Below are positions 15,593 to 26,094 of a DNA stretch of 57,646 nucleotides, piece by piece. The stretch is from Selenomonadaceae bacterium. GTDB taxonomy: Bacteria > Bacillota > Negativicutes > Selenomonadales > Selenomonadaceae. Positions within the stretch are counted from its first letter, which is position 1. Every line of letters starts with the position of its first letter. The stretch spans positions 1 through 57,646 of the forward strand of contig JAFUYE010000112.1 of assembly GCA_017470715.1 (NCBI GenBank), given 5' to 3'. A model generated the notes under the pieces. It did no database searches, was not told where the DNA came from, and saw only the letters and a list, made by a program, of their open reading frames with translations. The translations under genes and the position numbers were made by a program.

Positions 15593-15672
15593 CAATTAGG
15601 AATGTGGAATTAGGAATTAGGAATTGTTTCGGGGATTTTTAATTCCTCATTCCTCATTCCTAATTCCTAATT
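15593..15672. repeat. AATTAGG heptad repeat, two inverted arms overlapping relA/spoT end
   Basis: Left arm of AATTAGG-type heptads, spacer GTTTCGGGGATTTTT, then right arm ATTCCTC/ATTCCTA units. The right arm encodes, on the minus strand, the last residues of the RelA/SpoT protein (NQLGIRNEE). Confidence 0.93.
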
Positions 15673-17881
15673 GATTTTTCATCGGTCGCGTGACGCTGAA
15701 AACATTTTCGACGCGCCGCAATTTATTCATTAGCGAATTAACCTGCGCGGCGTTGTTGACTTCGACGCCAAGCAAAACCGTCGACGTTTTGTTGTTGCGA
15801 TTGGGCACCGCGTGAATCGAATGCATGTTGAGTTTCATTTCGGTCGGCACGGCGATTAATTCGGCAAGCACGCCCGATTTATCCGTACAAACAATTTCCA
15901 GCTCGACAACGTAAACTTTATCGCCCGTGCCGTCCCAGCTGACTTCAATCATGCGATTGACATCTGTGACGCCGTTTAAAATATTCGGGCAGTCGGCTCT
16001 GTGCACGGAAACGCCGCGCCCGCGAGTGACGTAACCGGAAATTTCGTCGCCGGGTATCGGGTTGCAACATTTCGCCAGCCGCACGACAAAACCGCTTTCG
16101 CCTTCGACCAAAACGCCTTGTTCGGAATTTTTGATTTTGCGTTCGGGAATAACTTTTATTTCGGCAAGCAACGCGGAAACTTCGGGCGGCATGTGTTCAG
16201 CCAAATCTTTTTTATGAAGTTCGACAAGCTTTGTTATCACCGAATGAATCGAAGTCCCGCCGTAACCGACGCCCGCGAGTAAATCTTCTTCGTTCGGAAT
16301 TTTCATCATTTTGGCAACTTCCGCAAGCCGATTTTCCTTGAGCAATTCTTTCGGCGTGTAACCGAGTTTTTTAAGTTCCGAATCAATCTGTTCGCGTCCG
16401 TTGGCAATGTTTTCGTCGCGGTTTTCGCGTTTGAACCACGCCCGAATTTTTGTGCGCGTGTCACTTGACGCAACGATATTGAGCCAATCGCGACTTGGGC
16501 CGTTGTTTGATTTGTTCGTGACGACTTCGACGAAATCGCCGTTTTGAAGTTTGTATTCAAGCGGAACGATACGCCCGTTGACTTTCGCGCCAACGCAGTG
16601 GTGACCAACTTCCGTGTGAATTCTGTAAGCGAAATCAATCGGGTTTGAACCGCGTGGCAGGACAACCAGATCTTTGCCGGGCGTGAATACAAAAACTTCG
16701 TCGCTGAAGAAATCCAACTTCAACGCTTCGAGATATTCTTTCGGGTCGCGAATTTCTTTTTGCAACTTCGCCATCTGCCGCAGCCACGAAATTTTTTGGT
16801 CGCGGTCACTTGTGGCGGGTTTGCTGGAGCCGCTCTCTTTGTACTTCCAATGTGCCGCAACGCCGTATTCGGAAATTTTGTGCATGGCGAACGTGCGAAT
16901 TTGAATTTCAAGCGGATAACCGAGAGCCATAACCGTCGTGTGCAACGAGCGATAACCGTTGCTTTTCGGCACGGCGATATAATCTTTGAATCTGCCGGGA
17001 ATCGGTCGCCACTTCGAGTGAATCACGCCCAAAACGTTGTAGCAGTCCTTCACGTCGTCAACCAAAATTCGCACGGCGGACAAGTCGTAAATTTCGCCGA
17101 TACCTTTGTGGTCGCGCATCATTTTTTTGTAGATGCTGTAGAAATGTTTTGCACGCCCGCTGATTGACGCGTGAATTTCCAGTTCGTCGAATTCTTCTTC
17201 GATTAGCCGCACGGCTTCGCTGATATAAATTTGACGTTCCTGCCGTTTCTGCTTGACGTGTTCGACCAAATCATAATAAATGTCGGGTTCCAGATAGCGC
17301 AAAGATAAATCTTCGAGTTCCCATTTGATGTTCGAGATGCCGAGTCGGTTTGCTAACGGCGCGTAAAGTTCGAGCGTTTCTTTTGCAATGCGTTGCTGTT
17401 TGTCTTTGTTGACGAATTTCAGCGTGCGCATGTTGTGAAGTCTGTCGGCAAGTTTTATCAAGATGACGCGCAGATCTTTTGCCGTCGCGATGATTAATTT
17501 TCGGTACGCTTCGATTTGCTGTTGCTCTTTGGTTTGGAAATAAATTTTGCCGATTTTCGTCACGCCGTCGACGAGCAGGGCAATTTCACTGCCGAACATA
17601 TCTTCCACTTCGTCAAACGTAAAAATTGTGTCTTCAACCACGTCATGCAAAAGCGCGGCGGCTATCGTCTTGTCGTCGAGTTGCATTTCCGCCAAAATCG
17701 CCGCGACGTTGAGCGGGTGATTTATGTACGGTTCGCCCGACGAACGTTTTTGATCCGCGTGTGCTTCCTTCGCCACAAGCCAAGCGCGTTCAATCATGCC
17801 CGTATCAGCTTCCGGCATGTAACCTTTGACCGTTTTAATGAGTGATTCTATAGTGACGGGCGGCTTGCCCTTGTCGTTCAT
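15647..17881 (-). CDS. relA/spoT: Bifunctional (p)ppGpp synthetase/hydrolase
   Basis: 744 residues with all Rel domains: hydrolase HD (ALLHDVVEDT, HD at 79-80), synthetase (GRAKHFYSIYKKM, YDLSAVRILV), TGS (VFTPGKDLVVLPRGSNPIDFAYRIH) and C-terminal ACT (ELEIVCTDKSGVLAELIAV). It makes and degrades the stringent alarmone. The hydrolase motif is intact, so it is bifunctional. The C-terminal tail NQLGIRNEE is not Rel sequence: it is read from an AATTAGG repeat arm that has replaced or extended the natural end. Confidence 0.96.
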   Translation of the reverse strand: MNDKGKPPVTIESLIKTVKGYMPEADTGMIERAWLVAKEAHADQKRSSGEPYINHPLNVAAILAEMQLDDKTIAAALLHDVVEDTIFTFDEVEDMFGSEIALLVDGVTKIGKIYFQTKEQQQIEAYRKLIIATAKDLRVILIKLADRLHNMRTLKFVNKDKQQRIAKETLELYAPLANRLGISNIKWELEDLSLRYLEPDIYYDLVEHVKQKRQERQIYISEAVRLIEEEFDELEIHASISGRAKHFYSIYKKMMRDHKGIGEIYDLSAVRILVDDVKDCYNVLGVIHSKWRPIPGRFKDYIAVPKSNGYRSLHTTVMALGYPLEIQIRTFAMHKISEYGVAAHWKYKESGSSKPATSDRDQKISWLRQMAKLQKEIRDPKEYLEALKLDFFSDEVFVFTPGKDLVVLPRGSNPIDFAYRIHTEVGHHCVGAKVNGRIVPLEYKLQNGDFVEVVTNKSNNGPSRDWLNIVASSDTRTKIRAWFKRENRDENIANGREQIDSELKKLGYTPKELLKENRLAEVAKMMKIPNEEDLLAGVGYGGTSIHSVITKLVELHKKDLAEHMPPEVSALLAEIKVIPERKIKNSEQGVLVEGESGFVVRLAKCCNPIPGDEISGYVTRGRGVSVHRADCPNILNGVTDVNRMIEVSWDGTGDKVYVVELEIVCTDKSGVLAELIAVPTEMKLNMHSIHAVPNRNNKTSTVLLGVEVNNAAQVNSLMNKLRRVENVFSVTRPMKNQLGIRNEE

Positions 17882-17965
17882 AATATCGCCCCCAATGCGC
17901 CGCGTAATAAATTTATTGCTGATTGATTGTACAATTCTTTACGGAAACTGTCCACAGAAAAAAGA

Positions 17966-18012
17966 TTGTTAGATCGTTAGATCGTTAGATCGTTAGATCG
18001 ATAGATCGATAG
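17966..18012. repeat. GTTAGATC 8-bp tandem repeat
   Basis: About five and a half 8-bp units (GTTAGATC, then GATAGATC) between the relA/spoT start and the terminator of the methyltransferase gene. Only one arm is present here. Confidence 0.92.
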
Positions 18013-18018
18013 TTTGAA

Positions 18019-18050
18019 CTAAAAAACCGCGCAGATTGTCTGCACGGGTT
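18019..18050 (-). terminator. Terminator after methyltransferase gene
   Basis: CCGCGCAG (18027-18034) / CTGCACGG hairpin with T-run on the minus strand; closes the glycosyltransferase-radical SAM-methyltransferase cluster. Confidence 0.82.
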
Positions 18051-18085
18051 GAATCGTCAATTTTTTGCGACGGGCAATCTTTACT

Positions 18086-18709
18086 TCAAAAATTTGCGTG
18101 TCGACTCTCCAACGTAAAGAAACCGTTGCCGCGTTCCCAGTTGCTCCAATTTTCTTTGATGTGCGGAGCGGTGTAAGTTGCCTCCCGCACGACGAAACCG
18201 TTAGTCGAAAATTTTTCGCGCCACCAATTCAAATCTTCGCGGATAATGTGCGTAACGTCCAATTCGTAGGCGGGAACAACATACTGCCCGTTTTCGCCCA
18301 AAGGAATTATGCAAAACATTTTCCGCGTTGAATGCGAAAGTTTTTTCAAGAGGTCGTCAATCTCCTCGTAAGGCACGTGTTCGAAAACGTCTTTGGAAAT
18401 AACCCAATCGTAATCGCCCTCGTAACTTTCGACGAAAAATTTTTTCACTTCATAAGGCGCGCTCTGTTTGGCATAATCGGAAATGTCGTAGCCGAAAGCT
18501 TGTCGGTGCAACAGCCTGAACGCTTTGACCAGATAACCTTTGGCGCAACCGAAATCCAAAATTTTTTCGTCAGGCAAAATGTTGAGATATTCAATCATGC
18601 TGAACGCCAACGGAATTGTCAGCTCAGGAATCCAGCGGTAATTCGTGTAGCAACTTTTTTTGTTTTCGATACCGCGTTCAAAATAATTTTCGTCATACAA
18701 ATTCTTCAT
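18086..18709 (-). CDS. Class I SAM-dependent methyltransferase
   Basis: 207 residues. Motif I LDFGCAKGYLV near residue 71, an acidic residue ending beta-2 (FGYDIS), and WVISKDVFEHVPYEEIDDLL as the post-motif region. The substrate is unknown. Its start overlaps the 3' end of the radical SAM gene by 17 nt, and a glycosyltransferase lies upstream, so it may modify a glycan or peptide made by the cluster. Confidence 0.88.
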   Translation of the reverse strand: MKNLYDENYFERGIENKKSCYTNYRWIPELTIPLAFSMIEYLNILPDEKILDFGCAKGYLVKAFRLLHRQAFGYDISDYAKQSAPYEVKKFFVESYEGDYDWVISKDVFEHVPYEEIDDLLKKLSHSTRKMFCIIPLGENGQYVVPAYELDVTHIIREDLNWWREKFSTNGFVVREATYTAPHIKENWSNWERGNGFFTLESRHANF

Positions 18710-19700
18710 GCGTCAGCGGCTCCTTGTATTCGTCAAAATGATTCGTGCCGTTATGAAACCAATCGTCAAGCAAATTTACGTTTCCGGCGAAAACGCAACC
18801 GCGACAAGCTTGCTCGGGGTCAAACTTCATTTGAATTTCCCGACGCAAAAATTTTTCAACGTCTGCCGCAGGGCAAATCGCATAGCGTTCGTTGAAATGT
18901 GCCTGCGCCTCGTTCAAAACCAAACTGTCACAAGGAAAAACCGTCCCGCCGTTGACTTCGCTCAGGTACGGACGGAAATACGCTTGATGACAAATTTTCG
19001 CACGGGGAACTTCGTGAACTTTGAACTGCTGAAAAAATCTTTTGTCATTAACCTCGCGCAAAACTTTTTCTATGCGTTCGTGTTCAGCAAGCAATTTTTC
19101 TTGCTCATGAAGGCAATTCGGCAGGACGCGAATATATTTCACGCGGTCGGGAATGAATTCGGCAAGATCTTTGATTTCGTCGACGCTTTGCCCGATATAA
19201 ACCATCGACGCGCCGAGTACGCCGCTTATTTCGGGAAATTTGATTACGTCTTTGAAGTTCGGGAAAAAATTCAAACTCACGCGCACCCACGAAAAAATTT
19301 TCCAAAGTTCCGTGTCGACGCGTGGAATATTTGTGCCGTTGGTTATCAGCGCGACGGATAAATTTTGTTCCGCCAGCCAACGAACAAGCTCGTTGAATTT
19401 CGGGTAAAGAGTCGGCTCACCGCCGCCCGTCAAGATGACAGCTTTCAGTCCGAATTTTTTCAACATCAAGACGTAATTTTTTATCGTCGAAAGTTCAATG
19501 CGCTCGTTGACTTTACGTTTTGAAACGCTGCAATACGGGCAAGACAAATTGCAATGACCTTCGGGCGAAACGTGCGTTGAAATTATCGAAAACGGTTCGC
19601 CGCGCCTGTAAGTTTCCATTGCGCCACGATGCCGCCAAAACTTTATGCCCGTCGACGTGTACTTGTTTTCCTCGGCGGACTTTTCACGAAAATTTTTCAT
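18693..19700 (-). CDS. Radical SAM protein with C-terminal cysteine-rich (SPASM-like) region
   Basis: 335 residues. CNLSCPYC (CxxxCxxC) near residue 53 binds the radical SAM 4Fe-4S cluster, followed by LTGGGEPTLYP. The C-terminal half has several more cysteines (KICHQAYF, VFPCDS, ICPAAD, ACRGCVF), which could bind auxiliary clusters as in SPASM/Twitch enzymes. No precursor peptide gene is obvious nearby. Overlaps the methyltransferase gene. Substrate unknown. Confidence 0.88.
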   Translation of the reverse strand: MKNFREKSAEENKYTSTGIKFWRHRGAMETYRRGEPFSIISTHVSPEGHCNLSCPYCSVSKRKVNERIELSTIKNYVLMLKKFGLKAVILTGGGEPTLYPKFNELVRWLAEQNLSVALITNGTNIPRVDTELWKIFSWVRVSLNFFPNFKDVIKFPEISGVLGASMVYIGQSVDEIKDLAEFIPDRVKYIRVLPNCLHEQEKLLAEHERIEKVLREVNDKRFFQQFKVHEVPRAKICHQAYFRPYLSEVNGGTVFPCDSLVLNEAQAHFNERYAICPAADVEKFLRREIQMKFDPEQACRGCVFAGNVNLLDDWFHNGTNHFDEYKEPLTHEEFV

Positions 19701-19741
19701 GACAACCGGTCACCGTCCAATTTAAGTTCAATGAAAATATT

Positions 19742-20725
19742 TCATTCGACAAGTCTGAATCCAATCTGCCGCAAAAGTTTCGTCTGTTCAAGGAGGGCAT
19801 TGACGATTTTGTCAACGTCAGTCTCGCCGTAATCAAAGAATCTGTCGCGAAAATATTTTCCGCCGCGAAATTCAAACAGCGTACAATGTTTCAACATGTT
19901 GGCAAAAATGTCTGCCGACTGCAGGTAAAAAAGTACACACAAATTAAGAGCATGAGCCGCATTTTTGTCCTTACCGAAATTTTTTTTGTAGAACTCAAAC
20001 ATTTGCCAATGCTCCTGCATTATATTCAAAGCCTTTTCAAGGTCGGTTAAGGTGCCGTATGCTCCGATATTTGACCGCCATGCTGCATCAAGAGAATTTT
20101 CAAAATAAGCTTTGCCGAAGTGGAACGCCAAAAAATTTCTGAACGGATCGGTTTCACAAACGTGAACTTTTCTGCCTCTTGAAACTCGCTCCATTTCGGT
20201 TAAGAGTTCGGGCGTAAAAAAATTCCTGAAAACAGTTGCAATCGTTTGAAAATGATAAGGCGCCATTTCGTCCGCGCTGACGAAAGTTTGATTCGGTAAG
20301 TCCATAGGAAATCCGATTCTACTTTTTTCGCCGATATTTTCCTTCAAGTAATTTGATGCGTAAATAGTATAATCTTCGTGCGCTTCCAGAAACGTGACGG
20401 CTTTTTCGAGTTTTCGCTCCGAGAGCCAATAATCGTCCGCGTCGAGCACCGTGAAATATTTCGTGTCGAGCAAATGATAAGCATCCAAAATCGTGCGCAA
20501 CAGCCCGCAATTTTTTTCGTGAACAAAAATTTCGACGGGGATTCCGTATTTGGCGGCGTATTTTTGAATCAGTGCAACGCTGTCGTCGGTTGAGCCGTCA
20601 TCAATCACGATTATGCGCGCTTTACTCAGATAAGTTTGGCTTGCAACGGAAACTGCCCACGTTTCCAAATATTGCGCCTTGTTGTAAACGGTGGTTATGA
20701 CGGTTATCAATTTTTCGTCGGACAA
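19742..20725 (-). CDS. Glycosyltransferase family 2
   Basis: 327 residues from a TTG start with GGAGG 7 nt upstream; a farther in-frame start lies upstream of that site and is rejected. GT-A fold: ITVITTVYNKAQYLETW, IIVIDDGSTDDSV and the DXD-like VLDADDYW. It transfers a sugar from a nucleotide donor; the acceptor is unknown. First gene of a three-gene minus-strand cluster with a radical SAM protein and a methyltransferase, 42 nt apart. Confidence 0.9.
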   Translation of the reverse strand: MSDEKLITVITTVYNKAQYLETWAVSVASQTYLSKARIIVIDDGSTDDSVALIQKYAAKYGIPVEIFVHEKNCGLLRTILDAYHLLDTKYFTVLDADDYWLSERKLEKAVTFLEAHEDYTIYASNYLKENIGEKSRIGFPMDLPNQTFVSADEMAPYHFQTIATVFRNFFTPELLTEMERVSRGRKVHVCETDPFRNFLAFHFGKAYFENSLDAAWRSNIGAYGTLTDLEKALNIMQEHWQMFEFYKKNFGKDKNAAHALNLCVLFYLQSADIFANMLKHCTLFEFRGGKYFRDRFFDYGETDVDKIVNALLEQTKLLRQIGFRLVE

Positions 20726-20828
20726 AATAAAACCTCCCTGCAAAAATCGAATCGTTGACATTGTATATTGCCGGATTGTTTTGTCAAGCGTGCAAAAATT
20801 TTTGGGTTGTCGGTCGCCTTTGTCGCAA

Positions 20829-20858
20829 CAAAAAAACCGCGCAGGTTGTCTGCACGGC
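20829..20858 (-). terminator. Terminator after recJ
   Basis: CCGCGCAG (20837-20844) / CTGCACGG (20850-20857) with T-run on the minus strand; nearly identical to the hairpin at 18019-18050. Confidence 0.83.
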
Positions 20859-20872
20859 TTAAACTTTATGCA

Positions 20873-22981
20873 TTATTTTGCGAGCCGTAATTTCGTCGCC
20901 GAATTCAGCTGAATTATTTTCGCTCCGACGGCGGGCGGTGACATTTCGTTTTGTTCGCTGCCCAGTCGAAATGTTCGCGAGTTCCGCAAGTCCAATTTGT
21001 TTTTCGGGCGAATCATGCGGAAAATTTTTTTGTCGCGGTCAATCGTCATCAAGCCCAATTCCTCGAAAACGTTAATCGCGCAGTCAAAAGCATACGTCGA
21101 AAAATTTTTGCCCGTGTCGTTGTTGAAAGCCCGAACCAACGCGCACAGATTGAAGGGACACGGAACAAGAGTGTTGTCGCCGTCAATTTTGTTAAATAAA
21201 TTTTCTCGTTCTTTGACCGTGCGACGCAAAAAATTGTACACGTCCAAAAGTTGTTCGCGGTCGGGAAAAAGTTCGCCCTCCGCAACAGTCGGCTCCAAAC
21301 TCGACACGTTGCATTGAATTCGCAATTCGCCCTGCCACTCGTTTACTTCAGGCTCATACGCCAAATCAAGCGATTCACTTTCGACAAGCGGCGCAAGACT
21401 TCCGCAATTCCACGCAACTGCACGAATGTTTTCGTCAATGTCAAAGCTCAAGTGAACGTTGTCGCGTCCCATGGTTTTTGCCGACGAACCGCGAACATTT
21501 TTGCAGGCAAGCACGGGATGCGGATTTCCCAAACCGTATGGCTCGAAACGGTCAAATTCCTTCGCCACGTCGAAACTGATCTGCGCGGGGTGAATAATTT
21601 CGTCGACGTTGAGTATCGGCAAAAAATCTTCGTCGCTTAAGTTTCGGCTGACATATTCGTCAAAGCGTGCCGCAAGTTCGGGAATGTCTTTAACCGCGAT
21701 AGTCAAGCCCGCCGCCTGCGAATGTCCGCCGTATTGCTCAAAAAGATCGTTCATCGAATCAAGCGCGTTTTTCATGTGCAACGCGGGAATTGAGCGACAC
21801 GAGCCGCGTGCCGTGATTCCGTCCCGCGTCGTCAAAATAATTGTCGGCAAGTTGTAACGTTCGACGATTTTTGACGCGGTCAACCCGATAACGCCTTCAA
21901 GCCAATTCATGCCCGAAACAACCAGCGAATTTAAATTGCCGCCGCGTTGTTCGCGCATAAGTTTAACTTGTTCGACGGCCGCAGTTAAAATATCAGTTTC
22001 AATGTCCTTGCGCTGTTGATTGAGTTTGTTGAATTGTCGTGCCAAAGTTTTCGCCTCGTCCGCGTCTTCGGTCAACAAAAGTTTCAAACCTTCGCGAGCT
22101 GTTTTGAGTCTGCCGACGGAATTCAAGCGCGGAGCAATTTGGAACGCAACTTGTCCCGCAGAAATTTTTTTGCCGATGAGACCCGACGCCCAAATCAACG
22201 CGTGAAGTCCGATACATTTCGTCCGTCCCATTTCGCGAAGACCCATGCGAACAATTTTGCGATTTTCGCCGACGAGCGGAACAATATCCGCCACGGTCGC
22301 CATTGCCGCAATTTCAATGTCCTTGGTGTAGTTTTGCACGTCGACGCCGCGCAGTTCCAAATTCAACGCTTGACTGAGTTTGAAAGCGACACCGGCACCG
22401 CACAAATTTTTCGCGGGATAAGGACAGCCGTGTTGATTCGGATTGACGACGGCAACGGCAGATTGAACTTCGTCGAGCGCGGGTAAGTGGTGGTCGGTAA
22501 CAATCACGTCGAGCAAATCTTTCACCGCAGAAATTTCGTTTTCGTTGGTGATACCGCAATCGACGCTTATCAGCAAATTGCAACCTTGAGCCGCAATTTT
22601 TTTCAACGCGGGAATATTCAAGCCGTAACCTTCGCTGCGGTCGGGAATGTACGAATCAACGCGTGCGCCGAGTCGTGTAAGCGTGCGAACCAAAATTGCC
22701 GACGCGCTCATCCCGTCAACGTCGTAGTCGCCGTAAATGAAAATTTTTTCGTCGTCGGACAAAGCCCGTTTGATTCTGTCGACGGCAACTCTCATGCCTT
22801 TCATTATGAACGGATCATTGAACGGAGCAGCTTCCGGCTCCAAAAAATTTTTCGCGGCTTGAGCGTCTTTGATTCCGCGATGAACCAAAATTTTCGCCGT
22901 CAATTCGCTGACGCCCAACTCCGACGAAATTTTTTGAACAACTTCCGTGTCAGATTCTTTGACAATCCATCTTTTGCGCAT
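20873..22981 (-). CDS. recJ: Single-stranded-DNA exonuclease RecJ
   Basis: 702 residues, somewhat longer than E. coli RecJ. DHH phosphoesterase motifs: YGDYDVDG at 83-90, DCGI at 141-144 and DHH at 163-165; the DHHA1 region has YGGHSQAAGLTI. It degrades ssDNA 5'-3' in repair. About 150 extra residues at the C-terminus follow the OB domain, as in other Firmicute RecJ proteins. GGAG upstream of the ATG. Confidence 0.95.
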   Translation of the reverse strand: MRKRWIVKESDTEVVQKISSELGVSELTAKILVHRGIKDAQAAKNFLEPEAAPFNDPFIMKGMRVAVDRIKRALSDDEKIFIYGDYDVDGMSASAILVRTLTRLGARVDSYIPDRSEGYGLNIPALKKIAAQGCNLLISVDCGITNENEISAVKDLLDVIVTDHHLPALDEVQSAVAVVNPNQHGCPYPAKNLCGAGVAFKLSQALNLELRGVDVQNYTKDIEIAAMATVADIVPLVGENRKIVRMGLREMGRTKCIGLHALIWASGLIGKKISAGQVAFQIAPRLNSVGRLKTAREGLKLLLTEDADEAKTLARQFNKLNQQRKDIETDILTAAVEQVKLMREQRGGNLNSLVVSGMNWLEGVIGLTASKIVERYNLPTIILTTRDGITARGSCRSIPALHMKNALDSMNDLFEQYGGHSQAAGLTIAVKDIPELAARFDEYVSRNLSDEDFLPILNVDEIIHPAQISFDVAKEFDRFEPYGLGNPHPVLACKNVRGSSAKTMGRDNVHLSFDIDENIRAVAWNCGSLAPLVESESLDLAYEPEVNEWQGELRIQCNVSSLEPTVAEGELFPDREQLLDVYNFLRRTVKERENLFNKIDGDNTLVPCPFNLCALVRAFNNDTGKNFSTYAFDCAINVFEELGLMTIDRDKKIFRMIRPKNKLDLRNSRTFRLGSEQNEMSPPAVGAKIIQLNSATKLRLAK

Positions 22982-23043
22982 TTCAAAATCTCCGTGTAAT
23001 GTTGATGTGGAATGATTCTACAATTCTTTGCTGAAACTGTCCA

Positions 23044-23090
23044 CAAAAAAATCCCCAACGCTTTGAACGTCGGGGAAAATTTTTTTATTC
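23044..23090 (-). terminator. Terminator downstream of gyrA
   Basis: TCCCCAACG (23052-23060) / CGTCGGGGA (23068-23076) with TTTTTTT on the minus strand. It lies ~155 nt beyond the gyrA stop because a duplicated stretch intervenes. Confidence 0.78.
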
Positions 23091-23144
23091 AAAGTTCAAT
23101 CGTTTTTGAGCGTAACGGTCGCAAGTGCCGCAACTTTATCGGTC
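23076..23144. repeat. Duplicated 3' end of gyrA
   Basis: About 69 bp that match 23224-23291 with few changes, including the codons for the GyrA tail [14 protein letters not shown] and its stop. About 80 bp of unrelated sequence separate the two. It looks like a partial tandem duplication between gyrA and its terminator; no start codon precedes it. Confidence 0.85.
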
Positions 23145-23244
23145 GCTTTAAAAGCGACGGAACAATTTATTTAAAAATCGTCTGTTCGATTACGGAAACG
23201 GTCAACTGCGCCGCCATTGTGTCCGAAAAATTTTTCGTTCAAGT

Positions 23245-25686
23245 TTAATCGTTTTTGAGCGTGACGGTCGCAAGTGCCGCAACTTTGTCGTCGTCTTTGG
23301 TTTTCATGACGATAACGCCTTGCGTGTTTCGTCCGCGCAAACCGATATCGTCAACGCTTGTGCGAATTACAATGCCTTCAGTCGTTATCAACATAAGTTC
23401 CTGGTCGGGGCTGACAACTTTGATGCCGACAACTTCGCCGGTTTTTTCGTTGACTTTCATGTTGATAAGACCTTTGCCGCCGCGAGATTGCGGGCGATAT
23501 TCTTCGGTGGGCGTGCGTTTGCCGATACCTTCTTCGCTGACGGTCAAAACTTCCGCACCTTTACGCAACTTGTCCATGCCGATAACGCGGTCGCCTTTTT
23601 TCAAACGAATTCCGCGAACACCTTTGGTGGCACGTCCCGTTGAGCGAATTTCTTCTTCGGCGAAAGAAATTGCCATACCCTGCGCGGTGCCGAGAATAAC
23701 GTAACGTTCGCCCTCCGTGAACTTGACGCCGATAAGTTCGTCGTCTTTGCCGAGTTTGAGCGCAACAAGTCCGCGTTTCGCCATTGAGCTGAATTCCGAC
23801 AGCTGAGTTTTTTTGACGATACCTTTTTTCGTCGCCATAAAAAGATAGCGTGACGGATCGAATTCGCGAACTTTAATCAGGGCGGTAATTTTTTCGTCCG
23901 GCTCCAGTTGCAACAAATTGCTGATGTGAACACCTTTGGCGGCGCGTCCGGATTCGGCAATTTGATACGCTTTCAGATGGAAAACTTTGCCGCGATTCGT
24001 GAAAAATAAAATCGTGTGATGCGTCGTCGTAATCAAAATTTGTTCGACGAAATCTTCTTCCTTGGTGCCCATGCCGGTGACGCCGACGCCGCCGCGTTTT
24101 TGCTTGCGATAGGCGGTAAGGTCGATTCGTTTGACGTAGCCGCCGTGCGTGAGCGTGACAACAATATCGTCGTCGTTAATCAAATCTTCGGCTTCAAAGG
24201 CGGTCAATTCTTCGCGAACAATTTCCGTGCGGCGTTCGTCGTTGAATTTTTCTTTGACGGCAATCAGTTCGTCTTTGATAATCTGCAGAATCAAATTTTC
24301 GTCGCCGAGAATTTCTTCAAAACGTTTGACGGCTTTCAAAACGTCGCGATATTCCGCGTCAAGTTTTTCGCGTTCAAGTCCCGTCAATTTTTGCAAACGT
24401 AAATCCAAAATCGCCTGAGCCTGCGCGTCGCTGAATTTGAAAGTTTCCATGAGCAGAGATTTTGCATCGGCGGCGGCGGAACTTTCACGAACGATTTTAA
24501 TCACCGCGTCGAGATTTTTGACGGCGGTCGTCAAACCTTCCAAAATGTGAGCGCGAGCCTTCGCCTTGGCTAAATCAAATTTCGTGCGGCGCGTTACAAC
24601 TTCTTCGCGGTGACGAATGTAGTATTGCAGAATTTCTTTCAAGTTCAAAACACGCGGGCTACCGTCAACAAGCGCAATCATTATTACGCCGAAAGAATCT
24701 TGCAGTTGCGTATGTTTGAAAAGTTGATTCAAAATAATTTGCGGCGTCACGTCGCGGCGCAAATCAATGGCAATTCTCATACCTTCGCGGTCGGATTCGT
24801 CGCGCAGGTCGGTTATGCCTTCGATTGTCTTTTCGCGAACAAGATCGGCAATTTTTTCAATCAAACGCGCCTTGTTGACTTGATACGGCAATTCCGTGAC
24901 GACAATTCGACTTTTGCCGTTCGGAAGACTTTCAATCTCCGTGCGTGCCCGCATTTTGATTGAGCCGCGTCCCGTGCGATAAGCGTCGCGAATTCCGCCC
25001 GTGCCGATAATCAAGCCCGCAGTCGGGAAGTCGGGACCGTGAACAATATCAATCAATTCGTCCGTCGAGGCGTTCGGTTCGTCAATCAGATACAACGTCG
25101 CGTCAATGACTTCGCCGATATTGTGCGGCGGAATATTCGTCGCCATTGCAACCGCAATTCCGCTTGCGCCGTTGACAAGAAGCTGAGGAAACTTCGCGGG
25201 CAAAACCGACGGCTCTTTAAGTGATTCGTCGTAGTTTGGCACGAAATCGACGGTATCTCTGTCAATGTCTTCCAACATCAGCTCGGAAATTTTTGACATG
25301 CGAACTTCCGTGTAACGCATTGCCGCAGCAGGGTCGCCGTCAACCGAACCAAAGTTGCCGTGCCCGTCCGCAAGTTGATAGCGCAACGAAAAATCCTGTG
25401 CCATGCGAACAATCGCGTCGTAAACTGAAGTGTCGCCGTGCGGGTGATACTTACCCAAAACTTCACCGACAATGCGCGCAGATTTTTTATACGGCTTGGA
25501 ACTTGTCATGCCGGCTTCCTGCATTGCGTAAAGAATTCTGCGGTGAACGGGCTTTAATCCGTCACGAACGTCGGGCAGTGCGCGGGCAACGATAACCGAC
25601 ATTGCGTAATCTATATAAGAAAATTTCATCTCGTGTTCGAGATTGACGGGCACAATCTTGCCGTGACCAAAGTTGAGTTCTTCCAC
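23245..25686 (-). CDS. gyrA: DNA gyrase subunit A
   Basis: 813 residues from a GTG with GGAGG 7 nt upstream. Catalytic tyrosine in [11 protein letters not shown] at about residue 125; the quinolone pocket reads [11 protein letters not shown] with Thr at the E. coli Ser83 position. The C-terminal pinwheel has the GyrA box (QSRGGKGL). With GyrB it introduces negative supercoils. gyrB is not in the window. Confidence 0.97.
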   Translation of the reverse strand: MEELNFGHGKIVPVNLEHEMKFSYIDYAMSVIVARALPDVRDGLKPVHRRILYAMQEAGMTSSKPYKKSARIVGEVLGKYHPHGDTSVYDAIVRMAQDFSLRYQLADGHGNFGSVDGDPAAAMRYTEVRMSKISELMLEDIDRDTVDFVPNYDESLKEPSVLPAKFPQLLVNGASGIAVAMATNIPPHNIGEVIDATLYLIDEPNASTDELIDIVHGPDFPTAGLIIGTGGIRDAYRTGRGSIKMRARTEIESLPNGKSRIVVTELPYQVNKARLIEKIADLVREKTIEGITDLRDESDREGMRIAIDLRRDVTPQIILNQLFKHTQLQDSFGVIMIALVDGSPRVLNLKEILQYYIRHREEVVTRRTKFDLAKAKARAHILEGLTTAVKNLDAVIKIVRESSAAADAKSLLMETFKFSDAQAQAILDLRLQKLTGLEREKLDAEYRDVLKAVKRFEEILGDENLILQIIKDELIAVKEKFNDERRTEIVREELTAFEAEDLINDDDIVVTLTHGGYVKRIDLTAYRKQKRGGVGVTGMGTKEEDFVEQILITTTHHTILFFTNRGKVFHLKAYQIAESGRAAKGVHISNLLQLEPDEKITALIKVREFDPSRYLFMATKKGIVKKTQLSEFSSMAKRGLVALKLGKDDELIGVKFTEGERYVILGTAQGMAISFAEEEIRSTGRATKGVRGIRLKKGDRVIGMDKLRKGAEVLTVSEEGIGKRTPTEEYRPQSRGGKGLINMKVNEKTGEVVGIKVVSPDQELMLITTEGIVIRTSVDDIGLRGRNTQGVIVMKTKDDDKVAALATVTLKND

Positions 25687-25743
25687 TGTCTTACCTCCGA
25701 AAATGTTTTTACGTGAAAAGTATATCACCCGCGCCGTTAAACT

Positions 25744-25778
25744 GCAATTAGGAATTAGGAGTTAGGAATTAGGAGTTA
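25744..25778. repeat. AATTAGG heptad tandem repeat
   Basis: Five heptads, AATTAGG alternating with AGTTAGG, between gyrA and the small hypothetical gene. Confidence 0.9.
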
Positions 25779-25813
25779 ATTTCGCGTCGACTTTTCGGCG
25801 GATATTCAATCTT

Positions 25814-26089
25814 TCAGGTAAAAAACTCCACGTCAATATATGCCTCGCCTGTGGCGATTGACTTGCCGTCGGGAAAAATTTTCGCGTTGACAAGTTCGTC
25901 GACAAAATTTTCGCCGTCAACAATCGTGACGCAATAGACGCATTCGGGCTTGTCGCCGCCATGCCAAACGGAAATTTTGATTCGCGAATCGTCGGCGTGC
26001 TCTTTTTGGAAGTCGTACATTTCGCCGCGATATGAAAATTCTATCTCGTCGAAAGTCGTCATCGTTCGCTTAAATTGATTTAAAGTCAT
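25814..26089 (-). CDS. Hypothetical protein next to hisH
   Basis: 91 residues, acidic, with no membrane segment; the pattern of alternating strands (RIKISVWHGG, CVYCVTIVDG) suggests a small alpha/beta domain. Starts 6 nt after the hisH stop, so translation is probably coupled. I do not recognise the family. Confidence 0.65.
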   Translation of the reverse strand: MTLNQFKRTMTTFDEIEFSYRGEMYDFQKEHADDSRIKISVWHGGDKPECVYCVTIVDGENFVDELVNAKIFPDGKSIATGEAYIDVEFFT

Positions 26090-26094
26090 GCCGT

